A stretch of DNA of 64,000 bases from JAHQVI01 sp963727575 (GCA_963727575.1 CAVSIA010000027.1:62001-126000), one strand, 5' to 3'. Counted from the first letter of the stretch, positions 14,900 through 25,530 are shown. Numbers and translations are program-made. Notes: generated by a model from the letters alone, not told the origin.

Positions 14900-16862
14900 T
14901 TAACGCGCTTTGTCGAACTCCAGCTCGATCTGCGCGACGTCTTCCGGCGGAGACAGGAATTCCAGCGTGAAGGCCGCACTCTGTCGTGGCGCCAGCTCGT
15001 CGGTCGGGACGCTGGCGGTGGTCTGCACCGGATCGCCACCCGCCGCATCCCGCACATTGACCAGCACGCGAGGCACTTTGACCGGCTGGTCGGTGACGTT
15101 CACCACCTGCCCCTTGACTTCGATCATCGGTTTGCCGTCCGCCGTGGTCCAGCGGTAGCTGACATCGGCAAAATCGATGCCCTTATTGGCGATCGGGAAG
15201 CCGAGCGTCTGGTAGAGGTCCTTGGTGCCCGGCAGTGCCACCATGATGTCCTGACGGAAACTGACGAGCGCCAACGCGACGCCGCTGATCACGGAGATGA
15301 ACACCGCCCAGGCCGCGACCACAGCAAGGCCGCCATAGCTGCGGCCACGCTCGTATGGTGTCAGATCGGTGGTATGCAGCTCGGCCTGAAGCGCGGCGAG
15401 ATCGTCTTCCAGCGTGTGATGGAGGTCCTGGTCCTCGTCGTCCGAGGCGAACTGCCGATCGTAGATGCTCTCGAACTCTTCGGCCGGCTGATCCGCGCTT
15501 TTGGAATCGTCGGGGGTCGCGGCGAAATCGTCGTCATGCGGGCCGGCGGCGAATGCGTCTTCGAATTCGTTCCGGAAGGCGCGCACATTGCCGGCGGTTC
15601 CGGACTCCGCTTCGACCTGGTCCTCGTCGTCGAGATCGTCGTCATTCGAGACCGCGCCATAGATCGGCGTCCGCACGCTCTTGCCCGTCAGGCGGAATGG
15701 CGGCTCCTCGTCCGGCTCGTCGTCGTCTTCATATTTATCGGCTTCCACGCCGAGCCGGGCGAATGGAAACGGCCGATGTTCGGTCGCCGCAGGCTCGGGG
15801 CGGCGCTCGTCCAACGGGTCGTCGGCCTCGAAAGCCGCCTCGTCGTCCTGATCCGGATCCTGGTCCTCGTCGTGTTCTGCGCGCGCGTAGCGGTCGAAAT
15901 CCTGCTCATACGATGCAATGGAAGTGTCCGGCTCCACTGCGCGAGGCTCGAACCGGCGCGGTGCTGCTTCCGCCTCCGGCTGATCGAAGGCGGCCTTCAG
16001 CGCATCGCGGATCGCCCCCTCGGTTTGCTCTTCGAAGTCCGGCTGGGCGGTTGCCGGCCCGGACTTCGATCGCCAGGACCGCATGAAGCGGCTGGCCCAA
16101 CCGGGACTGCTTTCTTCTTCCACCGCAGGTTCGACCGGCTCGTTGCGAAGGCCGGTGACGAAGGCGTCGTCCTCTTCGTCCTTGCGCTCGGCATCCTCGG
16201 CAATCGAGAAGCCGGCCCACCGATCGGGCGCCGCCCGGTTCGGAAAAGGATCCTGCCAGCTCGGGTCGTCCGCAATGTCGGCGTCTGCCGCGATCGGCTC
16301 CTCCGCCTCGGGCTCGGCCTGCGGAGCCTTCTCCGCTGCATAGCCCATGGTGTCGGGTTCGCTCAGTGTTGAGATCGCCGCGGCAAAATTCTGGCGCCGC
16401 GCCTCCCATCCCTTCACCGGATCCTCAAACGCGTGGCGCCGTTCGGGGTGCGGCCCATGGTCGGATGCGCCGAAGATGCCGGTGTCCCACTGGCCGCGCG
16501 GGGCGGTCTCGGCAAAGGTGCCTGCACCCTCAACCGCGGCCTCATTCTCGTCGTCGGTCTCATCCTCGCCGCTCGGGTCGTCCTCATGGGTTACACTGTC
16601 CCAATCGCTCTGATGGGCATGGACACCGAAGCCCGCCTGATGCTGCGCCGCCGACATGCTCTTCCGGCTTGACGGCGGGTGCGGCGGCGACTTGATTGAC
16701 GTCGACCTCGGTGAGCTCCTCGGCCTCCGGTGCCTCACCCCCCGGGAGAAGCCGCCATTGATGCCCGCAACGGGCACATTTCACCGACCGGCCCCCTTCC
16801 GGGATCGGCTTGTTCAGTCTATACCGGGTCGTGCAGGCGGGGCATTCGATGATGTGAGACAC
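14900..16862 (-). CDS. MJ0042-type zinc-ribbon, acidic, DUF3426-like membrane protein (one frameshift)
   Basis: The start at 16862 gives MSHIIECPACTTRYRLNKPI and VKCARCGHQW, an N-terminal zinc ribbon with two CxxC pairs (MJ0042 type). After about 70 residues the frame breaks near 16660 (one extra base) and continues for some 580 residues: a very acidic, Glu/Asp-rich disordered region, one membrane helix (VVAAWAVFISVISGVALALV, near 15300) and a DUF3426-like beta domain (ITVKGQ/VNVTDQPVKVPRVLVNV region, then AFTLEFLSPPEDVAQIELEF). Function unknown; the family is common beside ftsEX in rhizobia. It is divergent from ftsE. Confidence 0.75.
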
Positions 16863-17018
16863 GGTATTTCCCTTTAACCAAGGAGATGGCTATAAACAGC
16901 GCGCATGTTTTAGTCCCGTCTTTGCCGAAATGCATTGATACAGGAGAGTCGGTTCCGCATAAAGACCGGCATCTTGGGCTGTTGATCGTATTTTGTTCAC
17001 AAACGTTCGGGAACCGCC

Positions 17019-17678
17019 GTGATCAGACTTGAGAACGTGGGACTTCGCTATGGGTTGGGCCAGGAGGTCCTCCGCGATGTCAATTTCCATTTGCTCCCAG
17101 GGTCCTTTCACTTTCTGACCGGTTCGTCGGGCGCGGGCAAGACATCGCTGCTGAAGATCCTCTTCATGTCGCTCAAGCCGACGCGCGGACTGGCCTATAT
17201 ATTCGGGAAAAATGTCACGCGTGCGTCGCCCGAGCAGCGCGCCAGCCTGCGCCGCCGGGTCGGCATCGTTTTCCAGGATTTCCGGCTTCTGGACCATATG
17301 ACGACATGGGAGAATGTCGCGCTTCCCCTGCGCGTGCACGGCAAAAAGCAGTCCGAATATGCCGAAGACGTCACCGAGCTTCTGAAATGGGTCGGGCTCG
17401 GCGAGCGCATGCACGCTTATCCGCCGGTGCTTTCGGGTGGTGAGAAGCAGCGCGCGGCCATTGCACGGGCTGTGATCGGCAAGCCTGAGTTGTTGCTTGC
17501 GGACGAGCCTACGGGTAACGTCGACCCTCAGATGGCGCGGCGGCTCCTGCGGCTGTTCATCGAACTGAACCGGCTGGGCACATCCGTCATCATCGCCACC
17601 CATGACTATCAGCTACTGACGCAATTTCCCGCGCCCCGGCTGATTTTGGATCATGGGCGGATGCACATTCATGGCTGA
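17019..17678 (+). CDS. ftsE: FtsE, cell-division ABC ATPase
   Basis: 219 residues. Walker A GSSGAGKT (35-42), Q-loop VFQDFRLLD, signature LSGGEKQR, Walker B LLLADEPTGNVD and switch His in ATHDY are all present. FtsE energises FtsX to activate septal peptidoglycan hydrolases. The start is GTG 17019; no in-frame ATG lies closer to the family N-terminus (MIRLENVGLRYG). Only 5 nt separate it from ftsX. Confidence 0.95.
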   Translation: MIRLENVGLRYGLGQEVLRDVNFHLLPGSFHFLTGSSGAGKTSLLKILFMSLKPTRGLAYIFGKNVTRASPEQRASLRRRVGIVFQDFRLLDHMTTWENVALPLRVHGKKQSEYAEDVTELLKWVGLGERMHAYPPVLSGGEKQRAAIARAVIGKPELLLADEPTGNVDPQMARRLLRLFIELNRLGTSVIIATHDYQLLTQFPAPRLILDHGRMHIHG

Positions 17679-17683
17679 GAACG

Positions 17684-18667
17684 ATGAATAACCAGGCTAT
17701 CGACAGGCAGCAGCTTCCGGCGATCATGCAGCCGGATTTAGCGCCGAAGCGCCGCCGGTTTTCCCCCGGCAAGGCGCCCGTGGTGCCCCCCGGCTCCGTC
17801 ACCGGCCGTTCGCTCGTGTGGGTTATCGCGATCATGGGCTTCCTGTCCTGCCTGACGGCGGGCGCAGTCTACATGATCAACGATTCCGCGTCGGCCTGGC
17901 TTCGCAATGTCGCGAGCGAAGTCACCGTTCAGGTAAATCCCGAAGGCTCGGCGGACGCGGTCGAAAAGCGCTCCGAGGAAATCGTGGCGTTCCTCACCGG
18001 ACAGATCGGGGTGCGCAATGCCCAGCTTCTGACGGTCAGCCAGACGGCGGAGCTGATCGAGCCCTGGCTCGGCCAGGCGTCGGCGATCAAGGACCTGCCG
18101 TTTCCCCGGCTGATCGCCGTCGAGATCGACCGAGACAACCCGCCGGACATCAAGACCTTGCGCGGGGCGCTGACGACAAAATTCCCCTCCGCGATGCTCG
18201 ACGACCACCGCGCCTGGCAGCAGCAGATCCGCCGCGTGACCGGGTCGCTGGCGCTTGGCGGTTTCGCGGTCATCGTGCTGATGGCGGCCGCGACCATCGG
18301 CATCATCGTCTCGGCCGCACGCAGCGCGATTGCCTCGAACCGCGATATCGTCGAGGTGCTGAACTTCGTCGGCGCAGAGGAACGCTTCATCGCCCGCCAG
18401 TTCGAGCTGCACTTTCTCAAGCTCGGCATCAAAGCCGGCGTCGTCGGCGCGGCAGCGGCCGCTACCGTGTTCCTGCTGCTGCCGATTCTCACCGAATTTC
18501 TCAGCGGCGCGGCGACGCATGCGGAGATCCGCAGACTGATCGGAACGGGTCGTCTCGATGTGTTCGGTTATGCCAGTCTGGTCCTTGTCGTCGTTGCGAT
18601 CGCGACCATCTGTTCGATAACGTCGCGGATCGGTGTGCGCCGCATTTTGAACGCGCAGAACCAATAA
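17684..18667 (+). CDS. ftsX: FtsX, cell-division ABC permease
   Basis: 327 residues with the FtsX pattern: cytoplasmic N-terminus, first membrane helix (about 46-68), a periplasmic domain to about 180, and three further helices (near 186-208, 245-272 and 292-318). The segment ARSAIASNRDIVEVLNFVGA matches the conserved permease loop that contacts FtsE. Operonic with ftsE. Confidence 0.93.
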   Translation: MNNQAIDRQQLPAIMQPDLAPKRRRFSPGKAPVVPPGSVTGRSLVWVIAIMGFLSCLTAGAVYMINDSASAWLRNVASEVTVQVNPEGSADAVEKRSEEIVAFLTGQIGVRNAQLLTVSQTAELIEPWLGQASAIKDLPFPRLIAVEIDRDNPPDIKTLRGALTTKFPSAMLDDHRAWQQQIRRVTGSLALGGFAVIVLMAAATIGIIVSAARSAIASNRDIVEVLNFVGAEERFIARQFELHFLKLGIKAGVVGAAAAATVFLLLPILTEFLSGAATHAEIRRLIGTGRLDVFGYASLVLVVVAIATICSITSRIGVRRILNAQNQ

Positions 18668-18702
18668 ACCTTCTGCGCGGCGGGCCATTGCAATCGCCGC
18701 GT

Positions 18703-19449
18703 ATGCCGACTATGGCATTTCCGAAAGATGAGAAAATACGCAGCATCGCGAGCATGGACAGCGCAACGGATATTCCGGTTCAGGTGAAACGGCCGAAACG
18801 CATCATTTCCTGGCTGAAATTAACGTCTGCCGCGGGGGTGCTGGTCGGCGTGCTGGTCCTGGCTGGCTTCCTCTATTTCTCCAGCCTGGTCAACGGCGAC
18901 ACGCCCGCCGATGTCCGCAGTGCCGACGCGATCGTCGTGCTGACCGGCGGCGCGGACCGGATCCCGGAAGCGGTCAAGCTGCTCAGCCTGGGCAAGGGCC
19001 AGCGCCTGCTCATCTCCGGCGTCAATCCGATCACCAAGAAGAAGGAGCTCGCGTCGCTGTCGCCGAACAACAAGCACTGGTTCCGGTGCTGCGTCGATGT
19101 CGGCCACCTCGCTCGCGACACGATCGGCAATGCCGAGGAAACCCGCGCGTGGGTCGAGGAGCGCGGCTTCAATTCCCTGATCGTGGTGACCGCGAGCTAC
19201 CACATGCCCAGAAGCCTCGCCGAGCTTCGCCGCGCGCTTCCCGACACCGATCTCATTGCCTATCCGGTGCAACCGAGCAGCCTGCGCGTCGATGCCTGGT
19301 GGAAGCACCGCGGGACGTTGGAGCTCATGGCATGGGAATACGCCAAATTCGTCCCGGCCTTCAGCCGCTGTGTGCTCATTCAGATCGGCTTGCGCCGCGG
19401 GCTTTACGATGGTACCCGGCAATGCCTGAACGTGTCCGCATCGAGCTGA
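18703..19449 (+). CDS. YdcF/ElyC-family protein (DUF218)
   Basis: 248 residues with an N-terminal membrane helix (about 38-62) and a periplasmic DUF218 domain: ADAIVVLTGGADRIPEAVKL, LLISGVNP, NAEETRAWVEERGFNSLIVV, TASYHMPRS. DUF218 proteins such as SanA and ElyC act in envelope and peptidoglycan maintenance. The ATG at 18703 lies in the ftsX-plsC gap; an upstream open frame is only the shadow of ftsX. Stop is 5 nt from plsC. Confidence 0.85.
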   Translation: MPTMAFPKDEKIRSIASMDSATDIPVQVKRPKRIISWLKLTSAAGVLVGVLVLAGFLYFSSLVNGDTPADVRSADAIVVLTGGADRIPEAVKLLSLGKGQRLLISGVNPITKKKELASLSPNNKHWFRCCVDVGHLARDTIGNAEETRAWVEERGFNSLIVVTASYHMPRSLAELRRALPDTDLIAYPVQPSSLRVDAWWKHRGTLELMAWEYAKFVPAFSRCVLIQIGLRRGLYDGTRQCLNVSASS

Positions 19450-19453
19450 GGTC

Positions 19454-20204
19454 ATGCTGCGCTCGCTGATCTTCGTCGTCGTCTTCTACATCAATACCGC
19501 GCTGTTTCTGATCGTCGGCAGCCCGCTGCTGCTCGGTCCGCGAAGCTGGGCGATGGCCGGGCTGAAGGCGCACGCGCTTGACCTCGATCTGGTGGATGCG
19601 CGTGATCTGCGGCACCAGGCTGGAAGTGCGCGGGCGCGAGAACCTGCCCACGGGACCCGCCCTCATCGCGTCCAAGCACCAGTCCGCCTGGGACACGTTC
19701 GGCATCGTGCCGCTGACCCGCGATCCGGCGATGGTCATGAAGCAGGAACTGCTCTCAGTGCCGCTCTACGGCTGGTTCTCGAAGAAGTTCGAAATGATCT
19801 TCGTCCAGCGCGATCTCGGCCCCACGGCGCTGCGGCGGATGGCGTGGGATGCCGCCCAGCGCGCCGCCCAGGGCCGCGACGTCGTCATTTTCCCCGAGGG
19901 CACCCGCCGCGCACCGGGCGCTGCCCCGGCCTACAAGCCGGGCGTCTACCTGCTCTACGATTCCTTGAAGCTGCCCTGCGTGCCCGTCGCGCTGAATTCA
20001 GGGCTATTCTGGCCGCGGCGGAGCCTGATCCGCCGGCCCGGCACCATCGTCGTCGAGTTCCTGCCGGCGATCCCGCCGGGCCTGCCGCGCCGCGCGTTCA
20101 TGGCCCAGCTTCAGGAGCGCATCGAGACGGCCAGCGCCCGCCTGCTTCCGGCCGGCCATCCCGTGCCTTTCGAGACGGAAAACGAAGCCGGCGCAGAGGT
20201 ATAG
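19454..20204 (+). CDS. plsC: PlsC-type 1-acyl-glycerol-3-phosphate acyltransferase (one frameshift)
   Basis: Membrane enzyme acylating lysophosphatidate to phosphatidate. The first 40 residues hold a membrane helix; the frame breaks near 19577 (extra C) and continues with ICGTRLEVRGRENLP, the catalytic box KHQSAWD (HxxxxD), FVQRDLG, and FPEGTRRAPG, then LNSGLFWPRR. Total about 249 residues, family length. The gene is essential in most bacteria, so the break is probably a sequencing indel. Start ATG 19454 follows GAGGT. Confidence 0.88.
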
Positions 20205-20270
20205 CGCTCTGGCAATTTCACTCCGTCATCACCATATCAACAGGTGAAATCGGCGACGAGCGATCGCCTC

Positions 20271-20299
20271 TTGACAACTAGGTACAAAACAAGAACATT
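20271..20299 (+). promoter_or_regulatory. nrdJ promoter with LexA-like element
   Basis: TTGACA (20271-20276), 17-nt spacer, weak -10 AACATT (20294-20299). GTAC-N7-GAAC (20282-20296) differs by one base from the alphaproteobacterial LexA box GAAC-N7-GAAC (the reverse complement of GTTC-N7-GTTC) and overlaps spacer and -10. Confidence 0.4.
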
Positions 20300-20335
20300 G
20301 ATGGCGTCTGCCCCGTCGGCAGGAGCCATCTTTTT
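20300..20335 (+). terminator. Intrinsic terminator in the nrdJ leader
   Basis: GATGGC..CTGCC / GGCAG..GCCATC (20300-20330) forms a nearly continuous stem of about 11 bp followed by TTTTT (20331-20335), 20 nt before the nrdJ ATG and downstream of its apparent promoter. It could be an attenuator, or the terminator of the ftsE-plsC unit if nrdJ starts elsewhere. Confidence 0.6.
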
Positions 20336-20355
20336 GTTCTGCATTGGAAAATCCG

Positions 20356-22683
20356 ATGTCTTTTGACGAGCTTCCTCTCATCGCCCGAGAGATCTGGGAT
20401 CGTAAATATCGTTTCAAAGGCGAAGGCCGGCCGGCCGAAACGTCGGTCGAAGACAGCTGGCGCCGCGTGGCTCAGGCGGTGGCGGCAGCCGAGCCCGAGC
20501 CGGTGCGCGCCGAGTGGCGGGACAAGTTTTACGCCGCGATGGCCGGGCTGGAGTTTCTGCCCGCCGGCCGCATTCTCGCCGGCGCCGGGACCGGGCGGCA
20601 GGTGACGCTGTTCAACTGCTTCGTCATGGGCCGGATCGAGGACGACATGGCCTCGATCTTCGAGAATGTGAAGGAAGCCGCGCTGACCATGCAGCAGGGC
20701 GGCGGCATCGGCCACGATTTCTCGACGCTGCGGCCGAAAGGCGCGCTGGTCAAGGGCGTCGGCGCGGACGCTTCCGGTCCGGTCAGCTTCATGGATGTGT
20801 GGGACGCGATGTGCCGCACCATCATGTCGGCCGGCTCGCGGCGCGGCGCGATGATGGCGACGCTGTCCTGCGACCATCCCGACATCGAAGCCTTTGTCGA
20901 GGCCAAGGCCGACCCGGTGCGGCTGCGCAATTTCAACCTCTCCGTCCTGGTCAGCGACGCCTTCATGGATGCGGTCGAGGACGATGCGGATTGGCAGCTT
21001 CGCTTCGACGGCAAGGTCTACAAGACGGTGCGTGCCCGGGCTCTGTGGGACAAGATCATGCGCTCGGCCTATGACTATGCGGAGCCCGGCGTGATCTTCA
21101 TCGACCGCGTCAACGGCCAGAACAATCTCAGCTATTGCGAAACCATCCACGCCACCAACCCGTGCGGCGAGCAACCTTTGCCGCCCTATGGCGCGTGCCT
21201 GCTCGGCTCGATCAATCTGGCCCGGCTGGTGCGCGAGCCGTTTTCGGATCGGGCGGGGCTCGACGAGACGCGGTTGGCCGAGCTGGTCGCGCTCGCGGTG
21301 CGCTTCCTCGACGATGTGATCGAGGTCTCCAATTTTCCGCTCGATGCGCAAAGGCACGAGGCGCGCGCCAAGCGGCGCATCGGCCTCGGCGTGACCGGCC
21401 TTGCCGACGCGCTGATCTTCTGCGGTGTGCGCTATGGGAGCGAAGCCGCGGCGCGGCTCGCGGAGCGCTGGATGGCGGTGATCGAGAAGGCGGCCTATCG
21501 GGCGAGCGCCGAGCTGGCCGCGGAGAAGGGCGCGTTCCCGCTCTATGATGCGGATCGCTTCGCGGAGAGCGCGGCGTTCAAGCGTCTCGACGCTGAAACG
21601 CGGGCGCTGATCGCCGAGAAGGGCCTTCGCAACGGGCTGCTCACCTCGATCGCGCCGACGGGAACGATCTCGCTGCTTGCCGGGAATGTCTCCAGTGGAA
21701 TCGAGCCGGCCTTCGACTTCACCTATCGGCGCCGGGTGCTCGAAGCCGACGGATCGGCAACAACGGAAACGCTGGAGGACTATGCCTATTCCCAGTTCCG
21801 GCGCGAGGCTGGGGCCGATGCGGAGCTGCCCGACTATTTCGTTACCGCGCAGAGCCTGTCTCCGGCCGATCATTTGCGTATGCAGGCGGCGTTACAGCGC
21901 CATGTCGATGCGTCGATTTCAAAAACCGTGAACTGCCCGGAATCGTTGAGTTTCGAGGCGTTCAAAGGGCTTTATCGGGACGCTTATGAGCTGGGGCTGA
22001 AAGGCTGCACCGCCTATCGCCCGAACGCCGTGACCGGCAGCGTACTGGCCCGCTCCGAGCCGAGTGCCGCCGCTCCGGCGAATGCGGATGCCGCTGCCGG
22101 CTCCGCGCCGGAATCGATGCCGGCCGACCAGGATGGCGGCACGGCGGATGTGGTCTACATGTCCAAGCCGCTGGAGCGCGATGCGGTCCTCGCTGGCTAT
22201 ACCTACAAGCTGAAATGGGCCGATTCCGACCATGCCATCTATGTGACGATCAACGATATCGTGCAGGATGGCAGGCGCCGGCCGTTCGAGATATTCATCA
22301 ACTCCAAGAACCTGGAGCATTACGCCTGGACGGTGGCGCTGACGCGGATGATCAGCGCCGTGTTCCGCCGGGGCGGCGACGTCTCATTCGTCGTCGAGGA
22401 GTTGAAGGCGGTGTTCGATCCGCGTGGCGGCCAGTGGATGGCCGGACGCTACGTGCCCAGCCTGCTTGCGGCGATCGGCGAAATCATCGAGCGGCACATG
22501 GCCAGCACCGGCTTTCTGAAAACCGCGCCCAGTGCGGACGAGGAGCCACAAGCGGAGCCCCGCAAGCGCGCCGCCATCGGGCAGGGCACGGCGAAAGCGT
22601 GTCCGCGCTGCGGTTCGCTCGGGCTGGTCTATCTGGAGGGCTGTATGCAGTGCCGCGATTGCGGCTATTCGAAGTGCAGCTAG
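20356..22683 (+). CDS. nrdJ: Vitamin B12-dependent (class II) ribonucleotide reductase
   Basis: 775 residues. Reduces ribonucleotides to deoxyribonucleotides using adenosylcobalamin, without oxygen dependence. Present are NCFVMGRIEDDMASIF, the loop TMQQGGGIGHDFS, AGSRRGAMMATL, HATNPCGEQPLPPYGAC (active-site NPCGE), SIAPTGTISLLAGN and the long-form C-terminus with a zinc ribbon CPRCGSLGLVYLEGCMQCRD followed by CGYSKCS. ATG 20356 is used; a TTG 12 nt upstream is an alternative. The window also encodes part of the B12 pathway that supplies its cofactor. Confidence 0.96.
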   Translation: MSFDELPLIAREIWDRKYRFKGEGRPAETSVEDSWRRVAQAVAAAEPEPVRAEWRDKFYAAMAGLEFLPAGRILAGAGTGRQVTLFNCFVMGRIEDDMASIFENVKEAALTMQQGGGIGHDFSTLRPKGALVKGVGADASGPVSFMDVWDAMCRTIMSAGSRRGAMMATLSCDHPDIEAFVEAKADPVRLRNFNLSVLVSDAFMDAVEDDADWQLRFDGKVYKTVRARALWDKIMRSAYDYAEPGVIFIDRVNGQNNLSYCETIHATNPCGEQPLPPYGACLLGSINLARLVREPFSDRAGLDETRLAELVALAVRFLDDVIEVSNFPLDAQRHEARAKRRIGLGVTGLADALIFCGVRYGSEAAARLAERWMAVIEKAAYRASAELAAEKGAFPLYDADRFAESAAFKRLDAETRALIAEKGLRNGLLTSIAPTGTISLLAGNVSSGIEPAFDFTYRRRVLEADGSATTETLEDYAYSQFRREAGADAELPDYFVTAQSLSPADHLRMQAALQRHVDASISKTVNCPESLSFEAFKGLYRDAYELGLKGCTAYRPNAVTGSVLARSEPSAAAPANADAAAGSAPESMPADQDGGTADVVYMSKPLERDAVLAGYTYKLKWADSDHAIYVTINDIVQDGRRRPFEIFINSKNLEHYAWTVALTRMISAVFRRGGDVSFVVEELKAVFDPRGGQWMAGRYVPSLLAAIGEIIERHMASTGFLKTAPSADEEPQAEPRKRAAIGQGTAKACPRCGSLGLVYLEGCMQCRDCGYSKCS

Positions 22684-22759
22684 GCCATGCCCGCTTCGAG
22701 GCGAAGCGACCATGGTCTGTTTACCCTGACCCGCGCCGACGGCCGCACCGCCGCGACAG

Positions 22760-23053
22760 CTAATGTTTCAGCGGCGATCCCGGCCGCGCCGAGCGAAGCC
22801 AGGTCAGCTTGGATTTGTCGTTCTCGGTATCCCCCGTCTTGGACGCCGGCTCCTTGTCTTCGCCTTTTTCTTCGCTGATCTGATAGGCCAGTCTGCGGAT
22901 CTCTTCCAAGGTCTGAACCGCCTGTCTCACATGGTCGGCGCTTGCTTCCAGCGCCGGGTCCAGGGACATCATAAAATATAGATCCCACAGATGCTTAATC
23001 AGTTCCGGGATGGGTCTTCCAGAAAAGTCACTTTCGCGATCGGAAGCACTCAT
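22760..23053 (-). CDS. Conserved hypothetical protein, 97 residues
   Basis: Small, charged, predominantly helical protein (RPIPELIKHLWDLYFMMSLD; HVRQAVQTLEEIRRLAYQIS) with a lysine/glutamate-rich tail. No named domain recognised. It is convergent with nrdJ. Helical periodicity and a plausible N-terminus support coding; function cannot be inferred. Confidence 0.55.
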   Translation of the reverse strand: MSASDRESDFSGRPIPELIKHLWDLYFMMSLDPALEASADHVRQAVQTLEEIRRLAYQISEEKGEDKEPASKTGDTENDKSKLTWLRSARPGSPLKH

Positions 23054-23462
23054 TCACACACCTTACCTTATTTCAGGACGGCCGGAGAACCGCCCGATTA
23101 TCGCCCAACATGCGAACGTAAAGGCACATTCAACGCCCATTTTTCGGCAGGTGCCACGAAATTCGCATTCCATTTCCTGCAAAAATCCAAAGTTTTTCAT
23201 CGATCGCGCTTATGTATCCTGTGCATGCACGTTTCCATACAAACAGGTGTTCCGGTGAGTACCCAGGCGCGCAATGAAGCAGACATGGCGGGGGAACGCC
23301 GTCGATGTGCGCGGCTTTCGCGCGCTGCCTCCGAGGCGCCGTCCAGCTTTGGCAAAATGGTATAGAGCTTGGAATCCGGGCCTGTTTTTTCGTTTGCTTT
23401 CGACGAAGGTCACCTTGCGGGAAACAGGTAGGCCAGACATAATGACGACAATCAATGGTTGG
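23054..23462. other. Intergenic region upstream of acs, no gene seen
   Basis: About 410 nt between divergent genes. AT-rich patches such as CAAAAATCCAAAGTTTTTCAT (kept short here) near 23178-23200 and a T6 run near 23385 suggest promoter-like DNA. Short open frames have no convincing start or family similarity. The only clear signal is the strong GGGGAGGAAACG ribosome site immediately before acs. Confidence 0.4.
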
Positions 23463-23472
23463 GGAGGAAACG

Positions 23473-25457
23473 ATGAGCGAAGCCAAAGTTTACTCTGTTC
23501 CGGACGACTGGCAGAAATCGGCCTATGTCGACGCGACCAGATATTACGAGATGTATGAGGCCAGCGTCGCCAATCCGGACGCCTTCTGGGGCGAGCACGG
23601 TAAGCGGATCGACTGGATCAAGCCTTTCACGACGGTCAAGAACACCAGCTACGCGCCGGAGAACGTCTCGATAAAATGGTTCGAGGACGGAACACTCAAC
23701 GTTTGCGCGAACTGCGTCGACCGCCATCTTGAGAGCCGGGGCGACACCGTTGCGCTGATCTGGGAAGGCGACGATCCGGCCATGGATCTGCACGTCACCT
23801 ATCGCCAGCTTTACGGGCATGTGTGCCGCTTCGCCAACGTGCTGAAGGCGCTGGGCGCGAAGAAGGGCGACCGGATCACGATCTACATGCCGATGATTCC
23901 CGAGGCCGTTTACGCGATGCTGGCCTGCGCGCGGATCGGTGCCATCCATTCGATCGTGTTCGGCGGCTTCTCTCCCGACAGCCTCGCCAACCGTATTATC
24001 GACTGCGATTCCAACATCGTCATTACCGCCGATGAGGGCGTACGCGGCGGCCGGCATATTCCGCTGAAGGAAAACACCGACATCGCGCTGAAGCAATGCC
24101 CGACGGTCAAGAAGGTGCTGGTCGTCAAGCGCACCAACAATCAGGTCGGCTGGACCGAAGGCCGCGACCATTGGTACGACGAGGAAGTGGCGACCGTCTC
24201 CGACGAATGTCCGGCCGAAGAGATGAATGCGGAAGATCCGCTGTTCATCCTCTACACGTCCGGGTCGACCGGCCAGCCGAAGGGCGTGCTTCATACCTCG
24301 GGCGGCTATCTGGTCTATGCGTCGATGACGCATCAATATGTGTTCGACTACAAGGACGGCGACATCTACTGGTGCACCGCCGACGTCGGCTGGGTCACGG
24401 GCCACAGCTATATCGTCTACGGCCCGCTCGCCAACGGCGCGACGAGCCTGGTGTTCGAGGGCGTGCCGAACTATCCGAGCCCCTCGCGCTTCTGGGACGT
24501 GGTCGACAAGCATAAGGTCAACACCTTCTACACCGCTCCGACCGCCATCCGTGCACTGATGGGCGCGGGCGACGACCATGTCACCAAGACCAGCCGCCAG
24601 TCGCTCAAGCTGCTCGGGTCGGTCGGCGAGCCGATCAACCCGGAGGCCTGGGAGTGGTATTATAACGTGGTCGGCGGGGGCCGCTGTCCGATCGTCGACA
24701 CATGGTGGCAGACCGAAACCGGCGGCATCCTGATCACGCCTCTGCCCGGCGCGATCCCGCTGAAGGCCGGCTCCGCGACCAAACCTTTTTTCGGCATCAA
24801 ACCCGCGCTGATGGATGCCGACGGCAAGGTCATCGAAGGGCGCCGGCTCAGGCAATCTGGTCATCACGGATAGCTGGCCGGGACAGATGCGCACGGTGTT
24901 CCGCGATCACGAGCGCTTCGTTCAGACCTATTTCTCCGCCTATAAAAACATGTACTTCACTGGCGATGGCTGCCGGCGGGACGAGGACGGCTATTACTGG
25001 ATCACCGGCCGCGTCGACGACGTGATCAACGTGTCCGGCCACCGCATGGGCACCGCGGAAGTCGAAGTCCGCGCTCGTGGCCCATCCGAAAGTGGCCGAG
25101 GCCGCCTGCGTCGGCTATCCGCACAACATCAAAGGCCAGGGCATTTACGTTTACGTGACGCTGATGGCCGGTGAGGAGCCGACGGAGGAATTGCGGCGAG
25201 AATTGCGCGACTGGGTGCGCAAGGAGATTGGCCCGATCGCGGCGCCGGATCTCATCCAGTTTGCTCCGGGGCTGCCCAAAACGCGTTCGGGCAAGATCAT
25301 GCGCCGGATTCTACGCAAGATCGCGGAGGACGATTTCTCCAATCTCGGCGACACATCGACCCTGGCCGAGCCGACCGTGGTTAGCGATCTCATCGAGAAC
25401 CGGATGAACCGCGCAGGTCCTGGCAGCTTGCAGGCCGCGAAGAGCGCCGCCGCCTGA
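23473..25457 (+). CDS. acs: Acetyl-CoA synthetase (two frameshifts)
   Basis: AMP-forming ligase that activates acetate. ATG 23473 follows GGGGAGGAAACG. Motifs in order: YTSGSTGQPKGVLHT (nucleotide loop), TADVGWVTGHSY, DTWWQTETGG, TGDGCRRDEDGYYWITGRVD with DDVINVSGHRMGTAEVE, and PKTRSGKIMRR, whose Lys is the usual acylation-control site. Extra bases near 24839 (GGG instead of GG) and at 25067 shift the frame; all segments together give about 660 residues, the family length. A sirtuin (cobB, 49.9 kb) that can reactivate Acs is in the window. Confidence 0.92.
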
Positions 25458-25493
25458 GACGGGCAGCGATCGTCGGCCAACAAGAAATGAGAG

Positions 25494-25530
25494 AACCTGC
25501 GAGCTGCCCGTCGACAGCTCGCAGGTTTTT
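25494..25530 (+). terminator. Intrinsic terminator of acs
   Basis: AACCTGCGAGCTG (25494-25506), 8-nt loop, CAGCTCGCAGGTT (25515-25527) and a T run: perfect 13-bp stem, 37 nt after the stop. Confidence 0.85.

Noticed and set aside
14744..16372. 542-codon plus-strand frame
   Set aside because: It is antisense to the zinc-ribbon/DUF3426-like gene, whose CxxC pairs, membrane helix and C-terminal domain are recognisable.
20205..20355. Cobalamin riboswitch upstream of nrdJ
   Set aside because: The leader is too short and has none of the expected B12-box-like conserved core; only a terminator hairpin is visible.
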